Part shown: positions 23,501 through 35,079 of the stretch, in pieces
Layout: each line of letters begins with the position of its first letter
How positions within the stretch are numbered: position 1 is the first letter of the stretch
NCBI GenBank assembly: GCA_900404475.1
Contig: OUQQ01000008.1
Span: forward strand, 1,371 to 65,370
Origin: Spongospora subterranea
Lineage: Eukaryota; Endomyxa; Phytomyxea; Plasmodiophorida; Plasmodiophoridae
DNA: 64,000 bases
Direction of reading: 5' to 3'
Notes under the pieces: model-generated
What the model was told of the DNA's origin: nothing
Seen by the model: the letters and a program-made list of their open reading frames with translations, nothing else
Database searches by the model: none
Position numbers and translations under genes: made by a program

Positions 23501-23983
23501 TCGCCATATTGTCGATTTAATTCCCTGTAAGCCTGGAGAATATCATCAACATGCTCGCTTGTCAGTTTTGCTCGGTAAACTATAGCGCGACAAATGTGGC
23601 CAGCTCTCGCAAGTTTTGTGACGAAATCTGGAGATGATTTATCCAACGGATCCAGAGCGCCATGCAGGGCGGCAATGTCATCCTTATGAAGAGATGCTCG
23701 GTATGCAGATATACTGACAGCGAATCTAAGTAGACTATAAGGGGTCAATTAAAGCAATATTTTTAGCGATTAACCCATTAGGTATGCGAACGCCTATTTT
23801 CCGCAGCTGCTGGTACATCTCTCCAAGAGATGCATTCTTGCCGCCAACTAATGGCACATCTTTCATCGAGATTTCCTCGAAAAATAGTGCACAACCTAAG
23901 GACGAAGCAAATGAACTCCTTGAATGTGGCCTGTCTGGCCATTGAGTACCACGTTTTAATGAGATATTTCCTTCTTTGGTCAT
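20571..23983 (-). CDS. ppsA: phosphoenolpyruvate synthase (pyruvate, water dikinase), intron-rich
   Basis: Converts pyruvate, ATP and water to PEP, AMP and phosphate (EC 2.7.9.2), a gluconeogenic step. Joined exons give a full-length enzyme. The N-terminal ATP-binding part has [18 protein letters not shown], then [19 protein letters not shown]. The middle has [10 protein letters not shown]. The phosphohistidine domain has [15 protein letters not shown] (around 22020). The C-terminal PEP/pyruvate barrel has [25 protein letters not shown] and, near the end, [12 protein letters not shown] with the active-site Cys. These match bacterial and archaeal PEP synthase rather than pyruvate, phosphate dikinase. 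I count about 17 introns of roughly 40-70 nt, all restoring frame; the first are 23774-23735, 23495-23439, 23371-23320 and 23256-23208. One (23137-23087) seems to use a GC..AG border. The first in-frame ATG is 23983; the frame extends upstream to 24109 without an ATG. Confidence 0.92.
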
Positions 23984-24183
23984 GTTATCTTGACCTGCTT
24001 GATTAAACGAGCTGCCGGTGTTATATTGAAGAATGATCGGACCAAATGCTCGAATAACGATATTACGGGTATTTGTTATTGAAGAAGAAGAAATGAGCGG
24101 TAGAGACAACTCTGATTATACTCATTCGCCGTCATGATAATGAGATGTCATTACTCGCTACTAACACGGTCGGTGGAAGGTAA

Positions 24184-24361
24184 AGATTCGGTATGTCGGA
24201 TCAAGTATCGTTGGTGGAGAAAGCGCGCAGCGCCGATCATCTCCTCGAACGCGTCCTGCGTGTCTTCGTCAATCAATATATTATCTGCCGCCAATGATAG
24301 CGCATGTCGCCCGTTCTTCATCGCTCTCCACTAACGATACTTGATCCGACATACAGAATCT
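24184..24361. repeat. inverted repeat with 37-bp arms
   Basis: Arms at 24184-24220 and 24325-24361 are reverse complements at 35 of 37 positions and enclose about 104 bp. The element lies between the divergent starts of the PEP synthase and NRAMP genes, so it could be a small foldback transposon or a cis-regulatory structure. Confidence 0.85.
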
Positions 24362-24616
24362 GACCCGTTGTTTATAGATAACCTTATTAGTGTAACCCCA
24401 TTACGACATGTAATCCAGTAGATTATACTGTGTCATGCCATCGCTACATGTTTCATCACGTGTCAACAGGTTACCCTGCATCGATCAGTGTCATGGCTGT
24501 ACTGTAAATCCGCAAGTCAGTTTGTTGTAACCCGAACAGAACCACCTACCAGAGTGGTAGTGTCGTGTCCTTATGGTCCTGCTACAGTCGGAGCGCGGCC
24601 TTAACAGTCCGATGCC

Positions 24617-26722
24617 ATGGGGGCCAACCTGGGTGATAGACAAGAGATATGTAACACCTGGCCAGGTTATATCGGTCACTGCTCATTGGCGACGAGTCCT
24701 CTGTCAGGTGGCGATAATACGGGAAACGGGGCGGGCATCGACACGCCAGACATGAAGGAACATGCCAATATCGACCAGGATGACCAGGTCGCTTTTGAAG
24801 ACGATAACCAATCAGGTGACGACTCACATATGTCGTCGATTGAGCTGGAGCTATGGGAGAAGAGCAGTTTATTATCATCCCCATCAGATGAGTGGGATAA
24901 GGACCATCCACAATCGCCACTATCTACGTCATTCAGCTGGAAGCGCTTGATGAAGTTCATGGGCCCAGGATTTCTCGTATCCACAAGTTTCCTTGACCCT
25001 GGCAATTTTGACGCCGATATTCAAGCAGGAGCCCAATTTCAATACTCCCTAATATGGGTATTGATCTGCTCTACTGTTCTTGGGTTAATACTGCAGAATC
25101 TTGCCGCTCGTTTGGGTGTTGTAACTGGTTAGTTCGGTCATTTCAACAGGGACTCTTTCGCTTTATTTAAATACTTCTTCACAAATAGGGATCAACCTTG
25201 CACAGGTACAAACCCATTCCGTTCATGATTCCCACAATCTGATTTGATTGGCAGATGTGTGCCCTTGAATATCCAGGGCATATGAGATATGTGTTATGGG
25301 TTCTCTCTGAGATCACCATCATTGCCAGGTGTAAATTCTTTAATCGCAATCACTATATTGCATCCATTAATCGTTATGACATTGTAGTGATATACCAGAG
25401 GTTATAGGAACAGCATTCGCCCTGCGATTCCTATTTCGAATTCCTCTGTGGATTGGGGTTATCGCCACGTCCGTATCGGTTCTCCTATTCTTAATGATCA
25501 GCCATTTTGGTATACGGAAGTTGGAGATTGTGATCGCAATCATGATTGGCGTGATCGCCATATGTTTTATGAGCGAGCTGGTGCTGAGTTCAACTGATAT
25601 AATTGGCATTCTTTCTGGATCGATTCCCTCAGTTAGCATGTCATCGATGTATGCAGCCACATCGTTGGTCGGGTCAGTTGTAATGCCCCACAACATTTTC
25701 CTCCATTCGGCGCTGGTCCAGACCCGTCCTATCCCCAGAGTTGAGTCCGCCATTCGTGAGGCGTGTTTTTACAACCTGATCGAGTCGTCTATCGCCCTCA
25801 CCATATCATTGCTCATCAACATCGCTATCCTTTCCAGTAATATCGAATTTTTATCCCTATTCCTCTCACCTCAATTTACATGCAGTGTCGGCCTCCGAAT
25901 TCTATCCCAATCCTGATGCAGGTCTTCTCAGCGCACCATCACTTTTACAGAATATATTAAAAGGGTCGGCTGCAGTATTTCGCCACTTCCGTGCACGAGC
26001 TGACTCTATACTGTATAGGTCTAGTGCTCCTGTATTGTTCGCCGTCGCCCTTCTTGCGTCTGGTCAGGGATCCACAATAACTGGGACTTATGCGGGACAA
26101 TTCGTAATGGAGGTAAGACCGGGAAAAAGTCATTTTGAATCGACTGCTTTCTCATTCCCTACAACTTGAAGGGCTTTGTGAATTTGAAAGTAAAGAAATG
26201 GTTAAGGGCGTTACTGACTCGGTCGATGGCCATATTCCCCAGTCTTATCATTGCGTTAATTGCCGGTGAGAAAGGAGCTGATCGCTTGATCGTTCTTTCA
26301 CAAGTCGTTCTCTCTGTTCTATTGCCGTTCTCCCTAATCCCGCTCGTTAAAGTCACTAACTGCCCCGATAAGATGGGCGTATTCATCAACAGCACTCAGG
26401 TTGGCTAATCATGCGTTGGTTGTTCACCCTATTAACTTCCTATCTGGTCCAGTCGAACGTGATTGTGATAACTCTGGGGGCAGGTGTCACTATTGCTAAT
26501 CTAGTCGTGATCATCGCCGGCTTGATTCCGATAATCATGTCGTTTTCCGGGATCGGATCAGTATTCGTCACCATAATCTCGCTGATTGTCTCATCATTGT
26601 ACATCTATTTATTTATCTATCTAATCATCAAGCCCATATCGTTGACCCATTCCACTCTCGACATCAAGAAGGGTCTTACCAGACGCGATTTAGGACTCTC
26701 ATACGTCAACCCGATTTCATAG
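24617..26722 (+). CDS. NRAMP-family divalent metal transporter
   Basis: Proton-coupled Mn2+/Fe2+ importer family (SLC11). The first exon (ATG 24617, with an alternative in-frame ATG at 24752) has an acidic cytosolic tail of 80-100 residues, then TM1 with the metal-binding motif DPGN in [14 protein letters not shown] (about 24990-25030). Later exons carry [13 protein letters not shown] (about 25369-25405), TM6 with the MPHN motif ([15 protein letters not shown], about 25684-25730), the conserved [21 protein letters not shown], and the following WLRALLTRS helix. At least six GT..AG introns join in frame (for example after VVTG, before MCALEYPG, and within VME/GFVNL). The product has about 11 membrane helices, full-length for the family. 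It is divergent from PEP synthase with about 600 bp between, holding the 37-bp inverted repeat. The C-terminus ends at the TAG at 26720-26722. Confidence 0.9.
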
Positions 26723-26935
26723 CTCTCATCGGTGTTGCTCTCCGTTCATCCCCTCGCCGGTTCCAGTCCATATCATTGTAGATCTCTAAAACCTAATATA
26801 TATTGCAATTTATTCAGAGACAAATGGAAAACACCTCTGTGTCTGGAATGTATTTCGTTGATGAATATAATGTTCGTGATGATCACGGAGCCGGTAGTCC
26901 TCCCCATCAACTAAGGCGCTTGATCTCCTGGAGAG

Positions 26936-27759
26936 ATGCCCGCCCCTGACTTCCTGGCCGCGATCGCGGCCGTCAGGGAGCAGCTGATTCGCGTATCTAT
27001 TGCAGGGCGACCTGGCGTCCTGGTCCTGCAGCGCGATATGAATCAGGCCTCGCTGGTCTTTTCCCTATTCGATGGGCGTTCTATTCGGCGCTCTATGTGC
27101 AGTGAATCGCTTTTAACCACCCATGTATTATCACCAATCGCCTTCTTTTGTGCCTGGCACTTACACCTTTTATGGGCGTGGTTCATCAGAAGCGTGAAGC
27201 TCGTCTAGATGTTGAATGGAACGTTCTGTTCAAGCTACTGAATGATTCTTTTGCCGCCGACGAACATATATCGATAGATTATGATGAGGACCACGATTTG
27301 GTCACGATCTCAATTACTTATGGGTTGGGCGGTGATATATCTGTAAAAGGCTATATCAATCTTGATGATATCATAACTGATGAGATTGGCCCAACACTAT
27401 TGCAATTAATGGAGAGTCAAGCAGATAAAGCTAAACTACTCACTCTAGGTTTGTTGTTTGAAGTATTTTCATTATTCGTGCAACTTATCGCCCATGTAAT
27501 AGAGCTAACACATGCCAATGCTGAATTAGCGAGGTGTAAAGCAGTTGAGCTATCAAAGGCATCCCATCAACCAGCCGGTGCTGACTCAGGAGCTGTTATT
27601 GAGCGTAATTTGCCTGCCAGACCTCCTCCCAACCGCCCCAAGAGAAGGTTGGTTCTGACATATTGTATTTGGATTATCTCTCCCAAGTTGATACGTTTTA
27701 ATAGGCTGAAACGGCCAGAGCTTGTTCCTAAAGGAACGAAAATTAAGGAAGGGTTTTGA
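26936..27759 (+). CDS. candidate XLF/Nej1-like non-homologous end-joining factor
   Basis: Two exons from the ATG at 26936, joined across a phase-0 GT..AG intron (about 27124-27189, after SESLLTTH and before KREARLDVEW). The product is about 250 residues. The order resembles the XRCC4/XLF superfamily: an N-terminal beta-rich head (IRVSIAGRPGVLVLQR; LVFSLFDGRSI), a helical insert (WNVLFKLLNDSF), more strands (LVTISITYGLGG), then a long helix from about LDDIITDEIG onward that would form a dimeric coiled coil. The C-terminal tail is Pro/Lys-rich and ends KGTKIKEGF, a basic stretch followed by a small/aromatic pair. This is loosely like the Ku-binding tail of XLF proteins. The assignment rests on pattern and length, not on a diagnostic motif; other members of the superfamily (PAXX, SAS-6-like) are possible. 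Confidence 0.4.
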
Positions 27760-28113
27760 TTATATGTACCGTCTTTGTGGGCCTGGGTTTCTCGACAACG
27801 TTGTCGCTGACCAATCTTTGTTTTGCATTTAGCTCCACCTGTATTTATACAATTTTTTTCGTCACAACAAGGAGGGATTTTCTAATTATGCAAAGATAAA
27901 GTTACTAACTTTACGATGTTTGACTGAGAAGGTAATTTGTTTTGACCCAGACAGGCGAAACGGCAGCTCAATTTACCATCTATCAATATCCAGAACGATG
28001 TTAAAACCCTAGCATGTCACCCCTAGATGTGTCACTCCTTGCTTCTTCCGATGACCTCTGTACTTTCATTTCCGATAAAACATTCTTTGAGGGCACTCCT
28101 CTCGGGATCCGAA

Positions 28114-28599
28114 ATGCTGAAGGTAGCGATTACTCTGGCAATTTTGCTGGGATGGCAGTGCCAGATTATCAGTGCTCAAGGTGATCCATTGCTCGACCAA
28201 TTCCGATCTCAAAAATCTGGACCGCCAGCTGTGGCGCCTCGCAATCAACCTGTTCCAGCAATAAATCCCAGTGAAACTCGAAATGACCCATCAAACCCCG
28301 AAATTTCAGTAACGGCGCCATCACAGCGAGCTTCACCTTCGCCTTCGCTTAGCTCCCATTCAAACAACGTAAAATCAGAGGATTCCCGTTCATCATGGTC
28401 ATCTGCGTTCTGGCCTCGAGAAAACAAATCAAAACCGGAAACTACTACGAGTCGGTCAGCGTCGGGTCGTGGTAAGGAAGACGATTCGGATGCAGCCAGT
28501 GGACGCAAAAAAATATTCATCGTCATGCTTTGCTGCGTCATCTTAGTGTTGATCATGCTGGCATTTGCAGTGTATAAATTTATACGTGATACCAGATAG
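28114..28599 (+). CDS. small single-pass membrane protein with signal peptide
   Basis: From the ATG at 28114 the product starts with a clear signal peptide (MLKVAITLAILLGWQCQIISAQ). A Ser/Pro/Asn-rich, probably disordered and glycosylated stretch of about 100 residues follows, then a C-terminal helix (IFIVMLCCVILVLIMLAFAV) and a short basic tail (YKFIRDTR). That fits a type I membrane protein with a mucin-like extracellular part. An upstream in-frame ATG at 28027 would bury the signal peptide, so I prefer 28114. I do not recognise a family. It has no intron. Confidence 0.6.
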   Translation: MLKVAITLAILLGWQCQIISAQGDPLLDQFRSQKSGPPAVAPRNQPVPAINPSETRNDPSNPEISVTAPSQRASPSPSLSSHSNNVKSEDSRSSWSSAFWPRENKSKPETTTSRSASGRGKEDDSDAASGRKKIFIVMLCCVILVLIMLAFAVYKFIRDTR

Positions 28600-28673
28600 C
28601 ATGTTCGGTCGTGGCTTGCTTCAATGCATATATAAATGTTCTTTTCATTCAAATTACTCTCTTCTGTGATCTT

Positions 28674-30462
28674 CTACATTGCTAGATGGACACGGTGACA
28701 CAATGTCTGTGGATCGAGTCTTTGAACCATTTTCTTTTCCATTAACCGATTCAGAACTCCTAGTACAAACAAACATGAGATGGGCGATGCAACTGACTTT
28801 GGAAGTGGAGACACAGCACTTTCCAAGTAACCTTGTTTCAGTCTTGGGAAATTTGCCCTAATCTTTGAGCGAGTTACACCTTTTTGCTGTGAAAGAAAAT
28901 ACTTCCGCACTCGGTTGAACCAAACTCGCATTGCTTTCTGAGCTGACGATGCTTTCAAACTAGGCTCTTCGAAATCTGAAGTTACCATCCCTAAGCACAA
29001 GAAGTTTAATCGAATTTGAAATACCTGAATCTCGATCGTATTCTTCTGAACTTAGAGTAGCATTCCGATTTTTACGAGCAGGATTCTGCAAATGAATGCG
29101 TTATTTGTAATCGTAACAAATGACCCCGTACTACTAGCTAACCCTTTGATAGCTCCTCGCCGGTAACTGTTGACGCCTGCAAAGGTCATCTTGAATATTA
29201 ACAGGTGCGGTCTTGATTTCCTAACAAATTTAACAGCTACTTTCGCTGTCCATGGTCCATTCTTACTCTCTGTACAATTCCTTCGAAGCATGCTGATAAA
29301 GTTGTATCGTCGTCAGCTTTAGCCTTAGTAAACAATTATGTGAACTAACAGATGAAAATACCAAAGGTCTAACTCACAGAGGGAACATTTGACATTTTAA
29401 CCAAGGTAGGTGAAAACGTGCTTTCTTGTACTTGTCCAGATCCTTCGCAGCTGCCAAGGTGTTGCAAAGTCGTTAATTTAAGCGACTGCTTGCACTCATT
29501 CTCATGTTGAGCAAATACAATACGCAGCTTCAACTCAAAGTCTCCAGTGCTAAATAATACAATCGAAAGCTTTACAGGTTTTCGCGTCAGACAATGAGAG
29601 CGAGACCCCCCAAAAATCCTTCTGTGTGAATTGGCAACTCCCGGCATCGACATGCATCTCCAGCTTGTTACGACTTTGGGGTTGACATACCTACAGATAT
29701 GCAATAAACTATTGAAAAGTAAAGGAATGTCATATATACGAAGTCATTGATACGGATCGTTCAAATTTTTGGTTTTGTGGCGCCCAGTTCAGAATATCTT
29801 CAAGAACTTGTGCGCGTTCAGCTCCCGAAACATTGACATATTTCTCACCCATCTTGCTCTTACAGTGTCGTTTATTTGTATAAACAACTTAAGAACGCCA
29901 GTAAGTGTAACCAGCACTAAACGGAAGGCGACACCCTTACTTGAATATGATTCAAACAATGTTGGGTCCGAAAATACTGATAGTTGTAAAATGACCTGCA
30001 ACACAGAGCTATTATACCAGCTTGACGGAAATTGAAAACTAAGGTTACCTTAAATGACAACAGGTCTGTGCATTCAATGTACGGCAGCGATTTCTCACAT
30101 TGCGATACCGTCGTCTTAACATCGACTAAACTCGCCATGGGACGCACATGCCTACAAGTCCAGCTTAATTCCTCCAAACATCAATATCGGCCTGGAAACC
30201 AATTATAGTACTAATGTTTGACCTGTGGTCCAAGATTGTTTCCTATCCGTCGAGCTTAACAAAAAAGATGGAGCACGGAAACATTGTGCCCGACCATAGT
30301 AGATATCAAGAGCCCACCTGGTATCACCGAAGGGCTGGGGCTGTTGAAATGTAATGGGGCGAAAGCGAACATGTCCATTTCTTCCCCTACTTCCGCGTCC
30401 GAAATTGACTTGGCCCGGCTGTGAAGCTTAATCGGCTTCGGACGAGTCCTGCTCGTTGTCAT
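28674..30462 (-). CDS. unidentified multi-exon gene
   Basis: Minus-strand coding pieces join across plausible GT..AG introns. The first exon from the ATG at 30462 gives a basic N-terminus (TSRTRPKPIKLHSRAKS) and ends before a GTGGGC donor. The exon around 30120-30050 (VDVKTTVSQCEKSLPYIECT) joins in frame to the one starting near 29998 (VILQLSVFSDPTLFESYSS). Later pieces include DFELKLRIVFAQHENECKQS (about 29530) and a basic helical segment near 28900 (RVWFNRVRKYFLSQQKG). I see no motif that names the family, and several exon borders are unresolved. Splice-consistent joins are the main evidence that the gene is real. Confidence 0.4.
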
Positions 30463-30534
30463 ATCCCAACAAATGAGGTGAATTTGATAATCGCAATGAA
30501 ATCGTATCGCTGTAGTATGTCGGTAGACACACGC

Positions 30535-30772
30535 CAATCATGTTACTCTTCATCTGCATTAGAACAGTGCTAATGTTGCACTGTTCACACGCCAACCTTG
30601 TTACTCTTCATCTGCATTAGAAGGATTACACAGTGCTAATGTTGCACTGTACACAAACTACTCTTCATCTGCATTAGAGGGATGACACAGTACACACAAA
30701 CCAATCATGTTACTCTTCATCTGCATTGAAAGGATTACACAGTGCTAATGTTGACACTGTTTGTTCCTCATT
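30535..30772. repeat. four imperfect 54-58 bp tandem repeats
   Basis: The core ttactcttcatctgcatta recurs at about 30543, 30601, 30658 and 30712. Each is followed by variants of cacagtgctaatgttgcact, and that second part can fold on itself (cagtgc...gcactg). The array lies just upstream of the unidentified minus-strand gene. Confidence 0.85.
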
Positions 30773-31666
30773 TGCTAATGTTGCTCTAACCGCTTTGATA
30801 ACTACAGTACTGAGCTTGTACGGTTTATGAAGCTGAATAATATGAAATTTGCCACAGTTGCCGGTCGCTATTTGAAAATGGTCAAGAGTTGTTCTGTGGG
30901 ATTGTGGATACACAACAATGCTCAAAGATCTCGCGCGAAATGGACAGTTCAGATCCCGAACAAGCGGAAGGCTAATTCGCAAATAAGCCTCCTCCAACCA
31001 AAAGGAGTCGTGGAGCCAACCTACCATACTGCAATCTATTGGCAAAAACCTGCTACATTCGCGGGTTGAATCATCGGCATCAACACAAAAATATTGCTCT
31101 TTATCAAAACGTTTTTCGAGCTTCTACAGTAGTGTTAAATACTATTGTGGTTTCTTGTGCCAAAAATATTCGACTGTTACCAAATCGAAATATAAAGGAA
31201 TCGACACCGCCATAGTAACGCTGTAGTCAAAATACCGGTTTTTGAGGGATGCAGGCAAATTGCTACGCTATGTATGGGTCGGCGAATCCCCGCAATTTAC
31301 GAAAACCCTAGCCAAGACAGGCACCGTTGTCCTCTGACTACATGAGGTAGCAGCCGCCTAAAGTGGCCAAGTCACGAAATTCGCCGGCATCTTGGCCCAC
31401 CACACGTCCATCCACACCTTTTACGTCTGACGTCTCAGTGCTGTGCTTGTTCGCTGCTGCAGACTTTTCCCAGTCGGGTGCGGTTGCTCCCCCAGTTCAC
31501 CCATCCGACTCGCCGCTTCTCTGTTGCCGTTACATCGACAGTGGGGTAACAGTAGTTCAGTACACTTTCAGTACAGGGTGAGCAGTTGAGGAGTTGTCAC
31601 CATAATCTCAAACTATCGGTCATATCAATAGTATTCGTCGTTCCTCTGAACAACCTATTGGGAGAA
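30773..31666. other. no supported gene
   Basis: Overlapping frames on both strands (30710-31045 minus, 30827-31069 plus) lack motifs, and the minus one runs into the tandem repeat. The rest, up to the GMD start, is the likely promoter of the GMD gene. The frame at 31363-31581 is Pro/Ser-rich and unconvincing. Confidence 0.4.
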
Positions 31667-32963
<1,297 letters not shown>

Positions 32964-33095
32964 AAAGGGGCTCAATTTCTCAATAAACCTGATACTATGA
33001 TTATTTTGTTTATCCAGTAACAAAAGTTTACCAACAATTTGTTTATTTGACAATTTCTGAACCTTCTCGGAATGAACAGCTTTGCTCTCTAACTA

Positions 33096-34496
33096 TTAAT
33101 GGTCTGGTGAGTTACACGGTTCTCCTAAGCGTTCAGGATGGATTGTCACTGAGGCGACACCAGAGGCGCTTAGTACTTCCTGTAAAATCAAATTAGACAA
33201 CCATGTTTGACCACGTCGTGAGTAACAATGTACAAACCGTGAACTGCGTCAAAACATCATTGACATCAGCTGATTCAGTTAGCGTGACATGCATAGAAGC
33301 AATGACTTTGGAGCTATTTAAAGTCCACAAATGGAAATTGTGGATCCCCCTAACGTGTTCCTTTGCTAGGAGCTTAGAGATCATCCCTTTTACGTCCATG
33401 TTGCGCGGTGTTTGTTGCAGAAGAACGGTAATGGATTCCCTCATTATGGGCAGCGTGGCAATGGCAAGGACGACCACGATAAATATGGAAATAATAGGGT
33501 CAGCAAGGAACCGAGCCTCATGTGTACTGAATTTGATGATTAACGAAGAACAAATGACCGATATTGATCCAAGAGCATCGGCGAGTACATGAAGCAGAAC
33601 CCCTAACAAAGGATAATTAGACATATTCAAACTTCGAAATCTGATTTCAAAAACCTTGCATATTCTTGTTTTTTAATGCATGAGAGGATTTACCCTCGCT
33701 TGCGTCAGAAGCAGAGGCATGATGCCCAGTACCCAAAACAAAAAGTCCTAAAGCGAACTTTAGATAGTTTGAAACCCCATAAGAAAGCAATTACCTAAAA
33801 CGTTGAGGCATAAACCACCAACGGAAACATACAAAATGAGATCAATGTTCTCGGCCACTTTGGGGTCTGGATCGACGATGTTCTTGATCGCATCCACTGT
33901 AATCATGAAGCATACGGAAAGCATGAACGTGGAGTTCACTAAACCGCTCACAACTTCCCATCTTGTCCTGTTTAGATATGTCAATATCATGGGAAAACAC
34001 TTCAGACAAACAAAATAACTGACCATCCAAATGTATTCTTCTCGCAGGCATGCTTCCTGGCCAACATCATTGCATACATTCCGATCGCAATAGCGACAAG
34101 GTCAGAAAGCATTTGCATGGAATCTGCAAACAATGCTAACGAGCCATATATTTGACTAATCGCCACCTCCACGAAAAAATAGGCGGTTGTAAGGAATAAT
34201 ATAAGAATGAATCGGAAATCATTCTTTTTTGACGACACCTTTGACGGGAAGATTGGCGAATATGCAGAGCTCGCTACTTTCACCGAATCATGATAGGTCG
34301 CTCGGACAAATGATACGAAATCTGATCCTGGAATCAGCACCGGCGACTCGCCTGAATCGACTTCAACGGTGACTCCATCGATAGTGCCCTTGCTTCCCAT
34401 AACATGCGGTTTAGAAACCCCTTTTGATTTTGAATAAATTACCCACAAACCCCGAAATACCGCAAATCTGTCTGAGTCTAGGAAACTGCGCGCCAT
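33096..34496 (-). CDS. ZnT-type zinc transporter (cation diffusion facilitator)
   Basis: Four or more exons from the ATG at 34496. The N-terminus is a cytosolic tail of about 90 residues. TM1-2 follow with LALFADSMQMLSDLVAI, then NTFGW and WEVVSGLVNSTFML as in the ZRC1/ZnT1 group. TM5 carries the second metal site in VLLHVLADALGSISVI (HxxxD). The cytosolic C-terminal domain has HNFHLWTLNSSKVIASMHV. A last intron (acceptor near 33180) restores EVLSASGVASVTIHPE, with the stop at 33096-33098. In this copy the first half-site is FADSMQMLSD, giving Asp-Asp without the His seen in many relatives; this could change metal preference towards Mn2+. The likely job is exporting zinc or related metal from the cytosol. 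Confidence 0.88.
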
Positions 34497-35079
34497 TTAA
34501 AGTCTTGACTGCACAGTTAGCCAAGGGCCCATGAGATCACACAGCCTGCTTTGTTTCACACCCACATTTCTGGCAGAAGCTGTGCATTGTCAAAAAAAAG
34601 TCCGACCCGAAACCCACCATCCCGAACCCGAAGTTTTGCAGCTAAATTGCGATTTGAACATTTTGCACCTTACCGAAAAACAAACCGTGGCGCTATTCGA
34701 TTAAGTAGAGGCAGAGTATTAAGGGGCAACAAACTGTATCATTGAGCATGTTTATCTTGGCCTGTTATGGTCGACCTGTGCATTGCGATCGCCTTATGCG
34801 TAAAAGAGATTTGAGAGTCGATATTTGTGCAACCCTGTCGCTGTCACATATCAGCAAAGCGCGAACGTGGATGAGAGACAGTGCTATTCTATTAGACAGC
34901 CATGTTGAACCGTTTACGATGAACGGATAATTTAGATTCATTTTATCATTATTTCAGATATTGGACCGAAGATGATATTCTGAATTGATAGCAATAATAT
35001 TTACCAATAATTAAGTTAAGGCTAGCACTTCATGAATGCCTCGTGTGCCAGGACTGCCGTGTTGGCACCCATGCACCTT
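34497..35079. other. no supported gene
   Basis: Short forward frames (34551-34745, 34742-34930) lack motifs. The stretch is the 5' flank of the ZnT gene and the 3' flank of the F-BAR/RhoGAP gene. Confidence 0.45.

Noticed and set aside
24134..24334. Short forward frame inside the inverted repeat region
   Set aside because: It is created by the repeat itself and has no family resemblance.
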